A DNA stretch of 12,712 bases, from contig CAMEPN010000017.1 in the NCBI GenBank assembly GCA_945931735.1, forward strand, positions 1 to 12,712, in the 5' to 3' direction. This DNA is from an uncultured Clostridia bacterium (GTDB taxonomy: Bacteria > Bacillota > Clostridia > Oscillospirales > Ruminococcaceae). The notes under the pieces are model-generated. The model was not told the DNA's origin, made no database searches, and saw only the letters and a list, made by a program, of their open reading frames with translations. Both the position numbers and the translations under genes were made by a program. This document shows positions 1-6,287 of this stretch, piece after piece (position 1 is the first letter of the stretch; every line of letters begins with the position of its first letter).

Positions 1-435
1 GGCGCGCGGACGCCTCATCGACAGCCGCAGCACTCCACATCTCTCAAGCATCTGTGCGATCTGCTTTCGGGAACAGATACACGTTTGTTGGTAGTCGGCG
101 GCGCGGGAAGCCTCTATGTAAATCCCGAACATACAGTTCAGGTTATGGACGGTCCCGATTTCCCGGATATGTTTAAGCCTCTTGCAGCCGCACAGGGCAA
201 GGCGCTCGAAGAGCTGCGCACAAGAAATGACGTAAAGTGGACATTTATCAGCCCCGCAGGCGATTTCCGTGCAGACGGCGAAAGAACAGGCAAATACATT
301 CTCGGCGGCGAGGAGCTTGTGCTTAACTCCAAGGGCGAGAGCGTTATAAGCTATGCGGATTATGCGATAGCAATGGTTGACGAAATAGTAAAGGGCAATA
401 ATATTCAAAAGCGTATCAGCGTAGTTTCGGAATAA
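1..435 (+). CDS. NAD(P)H-binding oxidoreductase (SDR-like, COG2910 type), 5'-truncated
   Basis: This is the C-terminal part of an atypical short-chain-dehydrogenase-like NAD(P)H-binding protein (NmrA/YwnB-like, COG2910 type). The reading frame is open from base 1 to the TAA at 433-435 (144 codons), so the true start lies outside the window. A TTG at 85 could be read as a start, but the residues before it (GTDTR, then LLVVGGAGSLY) continue the family's conserved strand, so the gene extends upstream. Visible family features are the LLVVGGAGSL strand, the DGPDFPD segment, a WTFISPAGDF strand, the ERTGKY motif and a C-terminal SYADYAIAMVDE helix. The N-terminal dinucleotide-binding loop is off-window. 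The substrate cannot be told. It lies 53 bp before the macrodomain gene on the same strand, but a hairpin separates them. Family call fairly sure; role unknown. Confidence 0.8.
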   Translation, partial: GARTPHRQPQHSTSLKHLCDLLSGTDTRLLVVGGAGSLYVNPEHTVQVMDGPDFPDMFKPLAAAQGKALEELRTRNDVKWTFISPAGDFRADGERTGKYILGGEELVLNSKGESVISYADYAIAMVDEIVKGNNIQKRISVVSE

Positions 436-441
436 AATAAG

Positions 442-469
442 CAGGGTTGTCGCAGGACAGCCCTGTTTT
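442..469 (+). terminator. Hairpin, likely weak terminator or attenuator after the oxidoreductase gene
   Basis: CAGGGTTGTC (442-451) pairs with GACAGCCCTG (456-465) across a four-base loop, a 10-bp stem with one G-T pair, followed directly by TTTTG. It begins 6 bp after the oxidoreductase stop and ends about 20 bp before the macrodomain start. The U-run is short, so termination may be partial. No promoter is visible between it and the next gene, which suggests either read-through control or mRNA processing. Confidence 0.5.
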
Positions 470-488
470 GCAGAAAAGAGTGTGTAAA

Positions 489-1262
489 ATGACGCAATCC
501 GAAAGGCGAATATTCCTCATTAACAAGCTGCTCCGAGAACAGCCGCAGTATAAGGAAATATCTGTCCCGAAAGCGGAAACAGAGCAAAAACGACTGCTCC
601 GCGCCCTTATGAATATCCGCAGACCTATGCCGATCGGCGGCGATTTTCTTGCGGTGCAGGACGAATATCTGAAAGCTGAAATAAAGATAAAGGGGATAAC
701 GGATTTGTCCTCTCTCAACCCAATAAGCGGCGATATTTATTTGTGGCAAGGGGATATTACAACGCTTCGCTGCGGTGCAATAGTCAACGCGGCAAACTCC
801 GAAATGCTGGGCTGTTTCTGCCCTTGTCACGGTTGTATTGACAATGCGATACATACCTTTTCGGGCATTCAGCTTCGGTTGGAGTGTGCTGATATTATGC
901 AAAAGCAGGGCTGTTCCGAGCCTGTCGGCAAAGCAAAGCTCACAAAAGCCTACAATCTGCCCTGCAAATATATCTTGCACACGGTAGGTCCGTTTATTAG
1001 CGGCGATGTCACAAGAGATGACGAGGAACAGCTTGCTTCCTGCTACCGTTCCTGCCTTGCGCTTGCAGAGGAAAAGGGAATTAAAAGTATTGCTTTTTGC
1101 TGTATTTCAACGGGAGAATTTCATTTCCCAAACAGAAAAGCAGCAGAAATTGCGGTAAGAACGGCAAAGGCTTTCAAGGAAAATAACCATAGCAGAATTA
1201 AGGTGATATTCAATGTTTTCAAGGATACAGACTACGAAATTTACAGGGAGCTTCTCGGATAA
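489..1262 (+). CDS. Zinc-containing macrodomain protein-ADP-ribose hydrolase (SirTM-linked type)
   Basis: Predicted to remove ADP-ribose from proteins, acting as the eraser for the ADP-ribosylating sirtuin next door. The 257-residue protein has a helical N-terminal extension (about 1-75) and a macrodomain (about 82-257). Visible motifs are GDIT (88-91), IVNAANSEMLGCF (98-110), the HTVGPF strand (164-169) and the ISTGEFHFP phosphate loop (206-214). The C-x4-H-x-C pattern at C109, H114 and C116 matches the zinc site that marks this macrodomain branch (known for the staphylococcal and streptococcal sirtuin-operon members). Start ATG 489 has AAAAGAG eight bases upstream; the frame is open to 447, but codons before 489 fall in the upstream hairpin. 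Its last 50 bases overlap the sirtuin gene. Family call very firm; activity is by analogy. Confidence 0.92.
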   Translation: MTQSERRIFLINKLLREQPQYKEISVPKAETEQKRLLRALMNIRRPMPIGGDFLAVQDEYLKAEIKIKGITDLSSLNPISGDIYLWQGDITTLRCGAIVNAANSEMLGCFCPCHGCIDNAIHTFSGIQLRLECADIMQKQGCSEPVGKAKLTKAYNLPCKYILHTVGPFISGDVTRDDEEQLASCYRSCLALAEEKGIKSIAFCCISTGEFHFPNRKAAEIAVRTAKAFKENNHSRIKVIFNVFKDTDYEIYRELLG

Positions 1263-2082
1263 CATAAAGCGGCTTTCCGAGGAGATACGAACTGCCGACG
1301 CTGTTCTGATAGGCGCAGGGGCAGGACTTTCCGCGTCATCGGGCTTTACTTATAGCGGAGAGCGCTTTGAAAGATATTTCAGCGATTTTCGCGAAAAATA
1401 TGGCATTACGGATATATATTCGGGTGGTTTTTATCCCTTTGAAACGCTTGGAGAATACTGGGCTTGGTGGTCAAGGCATATACTGATAAACCGATATGAA
1501 GCGCCTGTCGGAAAGCCTTACAGCGACTTGCTGAAGCTTGTTGAAAGCAAGGATTATTTCGTGCTGACAACCAATGTTGACCATCAATTTCAGAAAGCGG
1601 GCTTTGATAAAAAGCGGCTTTTCTATACGCAGGGAGATTACGGCTTGTGGCAATGCGGCAAAGCCTGCCACAACAAAACCTACGACAACGAAGCCGCTGT
1701 CCGCAAAATGACAGAGCTTCAAAAGGATATGAAACTCCCCGATGAGCTTATCCCGAAATGCCCCGTATGCGGTGCGCCGATGACTATGAACCTGCGCTGT
1801 GACGATTTATTTGTGCAGGACGAGGGTTGGTATGCTGCCGCAAAGCGATACGAGGATTTTGTCGGCAAACACAGCAATTCACATATTCTGCTTCTTGAAC
1901 TTGGAGTTGGTTTCAATACGCCTGTAATCATTAAATACCCGTTTTGGAGATTGACAGCGCAGAACACGAAGGCTGTCTATGCTTGTGTAAATCTGGGGGA
2001 GTGCTATTGCCCCTCCGAAATACAAAGTCGGGCGATTTGTATTGACGGGGATATAGGGGAGATTTTTGATAGGTGTTTGTAA
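1213..2082 (+). CDS. Class M (SirTM-like) sirtuin, probable protein ADP-ribosyltransferase
   Basis: This is a Sir2-fold enzyme of 289 residues. Visible motifs are the NAD-binding GAGAGLSASSG (34-44), TTNVDHQF (119-126) with N121 and D123, and a zinc ribbon with C148/C152 (CxxxC) and C183/C186 (CxxC). The canonical catalytic His is replaced by Gln in YTQGDYG (Q140). That substitution is the hallmark of class M sirtuins, which ADP-ribosylate rather than deacylate. Start ATG 1213 is preceded by AAGGTGA six bases upstream and lies 50 bp inside the macrodomain gene in another frame, so the pair is translationally coupled. In well-studied pathogens the target is a lipoylated GcvH-like protein encoded beside the pair. 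No such gene is visible here; after the stop there is only a hairpin and an integrase remnant. Family very firm, substrate unknown. Confidence 0.92.
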   Translation: MFSRIQTTKFTGSFSDNIKRLSEEIRTADAVLIGAGAGLSASSGFTYSGERFERYFSDFREKYGITDIYSGGFYPFETLGEYWAWWSRHILINRYEAPVGKPYSDLLKLVESKDYFVLTTNVDHQFQKAGFDKKRLFYTQGDYGLWQCGKACHNKTYDNEAAVRKMTELQKDMKLPDELIPKCPVCGAPMTMNLRCDDLFVQDEGWYAAAKRYEDFVGKHSNSHILLLELGVGFNTPVIIKYPFWRLTAQNTKAVYACVNLGECYCPSEIQSRAICIDGDIGEIFDRCL

Positions 2083-2106
2083 AAAGCCCAAAAATTTCAT
2101 CGTAAA

Positions 2107-2150
2107 GAACAGAGCAGTACCGTGGTTAGTGATACTGCTCTGTTCATTTA
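2107..2150 (+). terminator. Strong hairpin terminator after the sirtuin gene
   Basis: GAACAGAGCAGTA (2107-2119) pairs perfectly over 13 bp with TACTGCTCTGTTC (2133-2145), with a 13-base loop, followed by an AT-rich ATTTATATTATATTA stretch. It sits 25 bp after the sirtuin stop. The 3' tract is not a pure T-run, but stem length and position support a terminator. Confidence 0.65.
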
Positions 2151-2189
2151 TATTATATTAGTCACAAGTGTAATGCAAATGATAATTCA

Positions 2190-2400
2190 CTCCCACGGCT
2201 TCATATATGCAGAACGGAATGCCGTACTTTTGGCTAAACGAGTTCTGCGATAAGCGCAATCTGCCATTTTATGGCATTTACAATTTTCGTCAACTTTTCG
2301 CCTCGCTCCTTGTAAATCAGGGCGTGGACATTGTGACGGTTCCGGGGCCGTTAGGGCACTCCAGCGTTGGTACAACTGTAAACCTCCCAAAAGGACACAC
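2190..2400 (+). pseudogene. Decayed tyrosine-recombinase (phage integrase) C-terminal fragment
   Basis: From 2207 the frame reads WLNEFCDKRNLPFYGI, then NFRQLFASLLVNQGVDIVTV and LGHSSVGTT. This is the catalytic C-terminal pattern of tyrosine recombinases (HxxR ... LGH ... Tyr) in the style of integrases of clostridial mobile elements. Only about 50 residues align by eye. The first catalytic His position reads Tyr or Asn (GIYNFRQ), the following H of the usual LRH/FRH is Gln, and the nucleophilic Tyr that should follow the TTxN segment is absent (VNLPKGH). No N-terminal DNA-binding domain lies upstream; a stop occurs at 2183 and the sirtuin terminator ends at about 2150. The piece is therefore a non-functional relic. 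The boundaries given are approximate. Confidence 0.7.
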
Positions 2401-2432
2401 CCCACAAAGCAGCCATAATTCGATATTAAATA

Positions 2433-2474
2433 GCAAAAGGCGACTGTTCGGAATATCCGGCAGCCGCCTTTTGC
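2433..2474. terminator. Bidirectional rho-independent terminator between convergent units
   Basis: GCAAAAGGCG (2433-2442) pairs with CGCCTTTTGC (2465-2474), and the inner bases CTG/CAG and CGG/CCG extend the stem with small mismatches. The A-tract/GC-stem/T-tract layout reads the same on both strands, and on the minus strand it is followed by TATTTAAT. It lies 68 bp beyond the stop of the last minus-strand gene and most likely ends that operon. Confidence 0.7.
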
Positions 2475-2541
2475 TTGCATAGATTAAAATATACCTTCGG
2501 TGGACAATTACTACGAATTGTATGCGTTATATATACTTTGA

Positions 2542-2742
2542 TTACCCAGCAGGAGGTTGATTATGCACCGCATCAATAAAGATAGCAGTAAGACCGATAT
2601 ATCCGGCGAGAATCAGTGCTATCAAAGATAACAGTATAAGACAAATTATGCGCAGTTTCAGTTTTTTACGCAAAAACTTAAAGGTCAGCACAATACCTGC
2701 CACAGCCAATATCAGCAGAATAACAGCAGTTTCCAGCGTCAT
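2542..2742 (-). CDS. Small two-helix membrane protein (66 aa)
   Basis: A 66-residue protein made almost wholly of two hydrophobic helices (about 5-21 and 31-55), joined by the basic turn RKKLKLR and ending in a short polar tail. The positive loop predicts both ends outside the cytoplasm. Start ATG 2742 is chosen because it forms an ATGA overlap with the stop of the DUF3137-like gene and has GGAGGAG eight bases upstream; a start seven codons earlier at 2763 is possible but has no better ribosome site. It is the last gene of the minus-strand series. I recognise no family. The overlap suggests it is made in step with the DUF3137-like protein and may be its membrane partner (inference). Confidence 0.8.
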   Translation of the reverse strand: MTLETAVILLILAVAGIVLTFKFLRKKLKLRIICLILLSLIALILAGYIGLTAIFIDAVHNQPPAG

Positions 2743-3620
2743 ACGTTTCTCTCCTCCCCACATAGTATGTCGATAATCTCGGCAAAACCACTCAGCTCAA
2801 CCCGAAATCTCTCGTGCAGAGCCTCCACATCAATCCTGCCTTTCTGCAGTTCGAAAAGCTCATGCTCGTTCTTCATTGCAATGTTCATCTTTCCATTGCG
2901 CAGAAACGACAGATAGACCGTGCCTTCGCACTTGTCCGCTGCGGCAGAAATACGCTCCATCAACTGCGGGGTAAGGATTTTGTATGCCTCCTGCGGATTA
3001 TCCGACCTTACACAAAAACGCTCGCTGAACTTATCGTCTGCGATTATGACATCGCTTGTCATAATACTGCGGTCATTTCTTTCCCACTCGGAAACATATA
3101 CATTGCAGGCAGGCGCATTGTCCAAATCACAGATAAGCCACTGACCTTTTAAGCGGGTAACTTTACTTGTCGAAACGCCGTCTTCATTGGTGTATTCTTC
3201 CTCGTCAATAAGCCTGATATCGCCCAGCTCAAAGTTCACACCTTTGTATACGCCCTTAATATGGTTTTCGCCCTCCGAGCCAATATAGTGGAACGGAACC
3301 ACCACACCGCCCGGATTTAATTTCTCGAACGGTTTATATTCCACCGAATCGCCGAACACTTCTTCCAGCACACCGTTGATGACATTATCGCTAAGGAACT
3401 CTTTAATTTCATTGTTTCTCTTAATCCAAAAACAGCCAAGCACTAACATGATTACCAAAAATAGCAGAAATACCAGTACATTTCCCGTAACAACACCGGA
3501 AATGAACGTCAGCACAAAGGCGCAGATAGCCAGAACCTTCCACTTCGTTTCCTTAGAATGCAGGGAGTTCAGCTTAGCTTCTAACTGCCCATCTGTCATT
3601 TTCTTTTCTTCCATATCCAT
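2739..3620 (-). CDS. DUF3137-like membrane protein
   Basis: A 293-residue protein with a charged N-terminus (1-26), a helical hairpin of two membrane segments (about 27-45 and 47-66) and a long soluble part that the hairpin places in the cytoplasm. The soluble part matches the DUF3137 pattern by eye: a VEYKPFEK segment, a YKGVNFELGDIRL strand, KGQWLICDL, and FSERFCVRSDNPQEAYKILTPQLMERI (198-224) followed by a KMNIAMKNEHELFE strand. Function of the family is unknown. The start is uncertain: ATG 3620 lies 4 bp after the upstream stop but lacks a clear ribosome site, while ATG 3599 (MTDGQ) has GGAAG eight bases before it. The end overlaps the next gene by ATGA. The 4-bp gap to the lipoprotein upstream argues strongly for one transcript. 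Confidence 0.82.
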   Translation of the reverse strand: MDMEEKKMTDGQLEAKLNSLHSKETKWKVLAICAFVLTFISGVVTGNVLVFLLFLVIMLVLGCFWIKRNNEIKEFLSDNVINGVLEEVFGDSVEYKPFEKLNPGGVVVPFHYIGSEGENHIKGVYKGVNFELGDIRLIDEEEYTNEDGVSTSKVTRLKGQWLICDLDNAPACNVYVSEWERNDRSIMTSDVIIADDKFSERFCVRSDNPQEAYKILTPQLMERISAAADKCEGTVYLSFLRNGKMNIAMKNEHELFELQKGRIDVEALHERFRVELSGFAEIIDILCGEERNV

Positions 3621-3624
3621 AACT

Positions 3625-4833
3625 CTATGCGTCCAGCATGTAGACCGATCCGGCTTCGTTCACGAGGTGGAATTGGGTGTCCGAATCGAAATAGAAGCCG
3701 ACGATTAGCTCACCCTCCGCAGTATACATATCATACCTAAGGCAGCCGTTGTTTAATTCATCACCACATTCAAGATAGCCGACAGATTCCACCGCCCCGT
3801 CGGCATAATACATGGTAAATCCGCCTAAGCCGTCCATCTCTATGCTGGCGGCGTCTGCCGCGCCGTCCAATCTCCACAGACCCTTGGTGCAGGCATAATA
3901 GTTTTCATCATCGCCCCGCACATCGGAATGGGCGAAGTAGAATTCCGAACCCATATAGGGAATATCCGAGGGGAACTCGTTTACAGGATACAGCTCCTCA
4001 AAGGTCAGTTCCTTGCCGCCGTCCATGGTGTAATAGATATTCTCGGCGTTAAGATTCTCGGTCAGGGTGCGCCAAAGGCTATCCATCATGAACCAGTTCA
4101 GAGAATCACAGTCGAAGAAAAAGAATTCCTCCTTCTGCTCACGATTATCAAGCCCTGCAATCAGCGAAGAATCCGCCGCCCAGTCAACAACCCAGCCGTC
4201 ATCGGTTTTGCTTGCTGTTATGTTAAAATCCAGTCCGGTGAGCTTGCTGAGTTCCTGCGCCAGCTCCTCGGCGGTTTTCTGTGCGCCGGTATATTCAATG
4301 GGGTATTCTTTGACATTGTCGGCGCCGAAAACGGCATAGAGGATATCGGTTTGAGCACTCTCTTCTGCGCCGGGCAATGTCGATTCGTTCGGTTGGTATT
4401 CAAACCGAATGTTCTCCGCATCCCAGAACCACACTATCACGAGTTCGCTGCCGCTGTCATCAAACTTCATGGTAACGTCGCTGTTACCGTCGCCGTTCAA
4501 ATCTGCGAAGTCAATGCTCTTGTACATACCCCACACATCGCCTGAAAGGGCAACCTTTTGCGCCAGTTCAGTGGGGTAGAACACAGTGTCAAACATAAGT
4601 TGATCCTTAGTATCGTAATAGAAGGCAGCTCCCTCTGTGAGCACGCACACCAGCACATTGGTGTCCCCTCCGTTTCGGGTGATTGTGCCGCTGTCACGCA
4701 CAACGCCTGTCACACGCCAATCGTCTCCAACAATGTCGGAGTCCGAATTGCCGCTGCCTGTGCTGCAAGCCGACATGCCCATACAGACACAAGCTGCCGC
4801 CGAAATTCCAAAAGCTTTTTTCAAAATACTCAT
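3625..4833 (-). CDS. Surface lipoprotein with FG-GAP-like and C-terminal W-rich domain (402 aa)
   Basis: A secreted lipoprotein with signal peptide 1-22 and lipobox MSAC (acylated C23). A region at about 45-150 is homologous to the next lipoprotein upstream (GTITRNG, then DLNGDGNSD at 111-119). That acidic Dx[DN]xD run resembles calcium-binding FG-GAP/dockerin-like loops. Residues about 160-300 hold a different module (TAEELAQELSKLTGLDF, LWRTLTENLNAENIYYTMDGG) that looks GerMN-like; this is tentative. Residues about 316-402 are a divergent copy of the cluster's W-rich domain (KGLWRLDG, EMDGLGGFTMYYADG). The frame is open to 4875, but ATG 4833 is chosen because it directly starts the signal peptide and has AAAGGG nine bases upstream. 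Its leader and signal sequence are near-copies of those of the 425-aa lipoprotein. Function unknown; sensing or binding at the cell surface is a guess. Confidence 0.85.
   Translation of the reverse strand: MSILKKAFGISAAACVCMGMSACSTGSGNSDSDIVGDDWRVTGVVRDSGTITRNGGDTNVLVCVLTEGAAFYYDTKDQLMFDTVFYPTELAQKVALSGDVWGMYKSIDFADLNGDGNSDVTMKFDDSGSELVIVWFWDAENIRFEYQPNESTLPGAEESAQTDILYAVFGADNVKEYPIEYTGAQKTAEELAQELSKLTGLDFNITASKTDDGWVVDWAADSSLIAGLDNREQKEEFFFFDCDSLNWFMMDSLWRTLTENLNAENIYYTMDGGKELTFEELYPVNEFPSDIPYMGSEFYFAHSDVRGDDENYYACTKGLWRLDGAADAASIEMDGLGGFTMYYADGAVESVGYLECGDELNNGCLRYDMYTAEGELIVGFYFDSDTQFHLVNEAGSVYMLDA
3628..3888 (-). repeat. W-rich domain, divergent single copy in the 402-aa lipoprotein
   Basis: Residues about 316-402 start with KGLW, carry MDGLGGFTMYYADGAV (core aromatic and Gly kept, W replaced by F), then GYLE, and end at the protein terminus. 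It is the most divergent of the about eight copies seen in this cluster. Confidence 0.55.
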
Positions 4834-4905
4834 AACTATTTTCCCTTTCAATATGCATCTGATATTCCACCGCATTAACGCGGAATTTCATCGGTTTTCA
4901 TCGTC
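4762..4905. repeat. 144-bp direct repeat, copy 1 (leader and signal-peptide region of the 402-aa lipoprotein)
   Basis: Collinear with 6144-6287 over 144 bp without indels. Bases 4844-4905 (62 bp) are identical to 6226-6287. The rest, which encodes the signal peptide start MSILKKAFGISAA, has scattered substitutions. The identical part includes the ribosome site and a CCGC/GCGG hairpin (4870-4883). Similarity stops sharply at 4905. Confidence 0.9.
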
Positions 4906-4936
4906 AGTTAGGTCAAGCTGCGTTATAAAACTGCGC

Positions 4937-6214
4937 TTAACTGATTCTGATGAAACTGCCGACGCCGCTGAAATAAAGATCGCCATTGCTATCGATGATA
5001 TAGCAGCCGTTAATAGATCCGCCGATATCACTGAAGACTAAGAAATCTAACTCCTCCTCATAGTCAAACTTAATATAACCCCTGTCTATCTCCTCGTCGT
5101 CTTTAGTGAGCGTCCAGTTTCCACGAGTGTCGATCTTTAAGTATGCACCGGCATACTGATTAGTCTCGGCACCCTGCCAAAGTCCCACGAATGGAGTAAA
5201 ATCAACGAATTCATAACCGTCCCAGTTGTTGCCGTAGTCGCGTTCCCACACGCCGTTTCTGCCGTCAAAGTAGTTAAAGTCGCCGATGGTGTTGACATTT
5301 ATGCGGTCGCCGTCAATGGTCACATAGCTGCCGTTAATAGGACCCTCCACAATACTGCATAATTTAGCATCGCCGTTTGCGTCATACTGGGTATAACCCT
5401 GATCTAACGTATAGCCATCGTCACTGTACGTCCAGCTGCCGTAATCAAACAGCAAGTACAGATTGTTCCCATCACCCTTCCAGAGACCATTGAACATACT
5501 GTAATCAGGATATTCTGCGTCCTCAGGCGGATCATATTCCACGATGGGATCGTAGAAGTAGAAGAATTCCGGTTTATAAACAAACCCTTTGCCTTCTTCC
5601 CAGTACCACTTAATTTTTGATTCAGTCATATCCCAATGCTCGAGGCATATCGTCAGGTCGCTGTTGTTGTCACCGGAAGTATCATCAAGGTTGACCTCGC
5701 AGATATCCCATTTATCCCAGTCATCATCGTAGAGCTTATCCAACGGAAGCATGGCTGTGTCAAGAAGTTCGTGCTTTTCATTGTCCCGATAGATATATAT
5801 CGCTTCCGTATCGTGGCAGATACAAACCTTAATCTTCTCTCCGTTGCGTGTTAGCGTACCAACGGTATCAATATCATAGGGAAGCTCAACGATATTATCG
5901 GAACCGGCGGTACTCTTAGATGTACTTGCAGTCGTGCTTGTGGTGGTTGTAGTTGCTTTTGTGGTGGCACTTGTAGTGGTTGTAGTTGCACTTGTGGTAG
6001 CACTTGTAGTTGTGGTTGCAGCTTCACTTGCAGCAGTGGTTGTAGCTTTACTTGCAGTGGTGGTTGCAGCTTCGCTTGCAGTTGTGGTTGTAGCTTCACT
6101 TGCAGTGGTGATTGTGCTGTTGTTCGTTTTCTCCGACGCACCGCTGCAAGCTGACAAGCCCATGCAGACAGCCACTGCCGCCGAAATCCCAAAAGCTTTT
6201 TTTAAAATACTCAT
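4937..6214 (-). CDS. Surface lipoprotein with Thr-rich linker and two W-rich domains (425 aa)
   Basis: A lipoprotein with signal peptide 1-22 and lipobox LSAC (C23), then a low-complexity Thr/Ala/Ser linker (about 36-103) typical of a stalk crossing the cell wall. A module at about 108-215 is homologous to that of the 402-aa lipoprotein (GTLTRNGEKI, DDTSGDNNSD at 177-186, IKWYWEEGKGFVYKP). Two W-rich domains follow (about 238-332, FNGLW to VWERDYG; and 336-425, FVGLW, IDTRGNWTLTKDDEEIDRGY). The second copy ends the protein and lacks the DGRxGxW tail of the first. ATG 6214 is chosen over the open frame to 6256 because it starts the signal peptide and has AAAGGA nine bases upstream. Gap to the upstream gene is 54 bp and to the downstream gene 103 bp. 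I know no named function; a surface binding or sensing role is inference. Confidence 0.87.
   Translation of the reverse strand: MSILKKAFGISAAVAVCMGLSACSGASEKTNNSTITTASEATTTTASEAATTTASKATTTAASEAATTTTSATTSATTTTTSATTKATTTTTSTTASTSKSTAGSDNIVELPYDIDTVGTLTRNGEKIKVCICHDTEAIYIYRDNEKHELLDTAMLPLDKLYDDDWDKWDICEVNLDDTSGDNNSDLTICLEHWDMTESKIKWYWEEGKGFVYKPEFFYFYDPIVEYDPPEDAEYPDYSMFNGLWKGDGNNLYLLFDYGSWTYSDDGYTLDQGYTQYDANGDAKLCSIVEGPINGSYVTIDGDRINVNTIGDFNYFDGRNGVWERDYGNNWDGYEFVDFTPFVGLWQGAETNQYAGAYLKIDTRGNWTLTKDDEEIDRGYIKFDYEEELDFLVFSDIGGSINGCYIIDSNGDLYFSGVGSFIRIS
4940..5503 (-). repeat. Two tandem W-rich domains in the 425-aa lipoprotein
   Basis: Copy 1 (about 5219-5503) and copy 2 (about 4940-5209) share [FV]xGLW, a GxWTxxxDxxxxDxGY core, GxINGxY and a GDxxYF/GDFNYF strand. 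Copy 1 is closest to those of the neighbouring 285-aa lipoprotein, including a shared PPEDAxYxDYSM lead-in and FNYxDGRNGxW tail. Confidence 0.8.
5906..6109 (-). repeat. Thr/Ala/Ser-rich coding repeat (stalk linker)
   Basis: About 68 codons made of short imperfect units such as ASEATTTT, ASEAATTT and SATTKATTTT. On the + strand this appears as repeats of variants of TTGCAGTGGTGGTTGTAG. It encodes a disordered, probably cell-wall-spanning linker and is prone to length change by slippage or recombination. Confidence 0.85.
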
Positions 6215-6287
6215 AACTGTTTTTCCTTTCAATATGCATCTGATATTCCACCGCATTAACGCGGAATTTCATCGGTTTTCATCGTCC
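6144..6287. repeat. 144-bp direct repeat, copy 2 (leader and signal-peptide region of the 425-aa lipoprotein)
   Basis: Partner of 4762-4905; 6226-6287 is identical to 4844-4905. Here the outer 19 bp (6269-6287) are the last codons (DDENR and stop) of the 285-aa lipoprotein gene, whereas in copy 1 the same bases are non-coding. This suggests that copy 2 is ancestral and copy 1 was derived from it. Confidence 0.9.

Noticed and set aside
85..435. TTG at 85 as the start of the oxidoreductase
   Set aside because: The frame stays open to base 1 and the preceding residues continue the conserved strand of the family, so the gene is merely cut by the window edge.
405..980. Minus-strand frame opposite the macrodomain gene
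   Set aside because: Antisense shadow of a clearly conserved gene, with no family resemblance.
2187..2480. Minus-strand frame of 97 codons across the integrase relic
   Set aside because: It crosses the terminator hairpin and shows no recognisable pattern, while the plus strand shows recombinase motifs.
2542..3620. Toxin-antitoxin pair from two overlapping small genes
   Set aside because: The upstream protein matches DUF3137 and both are membrane proteins inside a longer operon; nothing resembles a toxin or a DNA-binding antitoxin.
3928..4545. Plus-strand frame of 205 codons opposite the 402-aa lipoprotein
   Set aside because: Antisense shadow; the minus strand has a signal peptide, ribosome site and homologous modules.
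4834..4875. 14-residue N-terminal extension (MRWNIRCILKGK...) of the 402-aa lipoprotein, and likewise 6215-6256 of the 425-aa one
   Set aside because: The extension lies in the shared leader, covers the ribosome site and would bury the signal peptide; the inner ATG has proper spacing.
5906..6109. CRISPR-like or tandem array
   Set aside because: The repeats are short, imperfect, without unique spacers and in frame with a Thr-rich protein linker.
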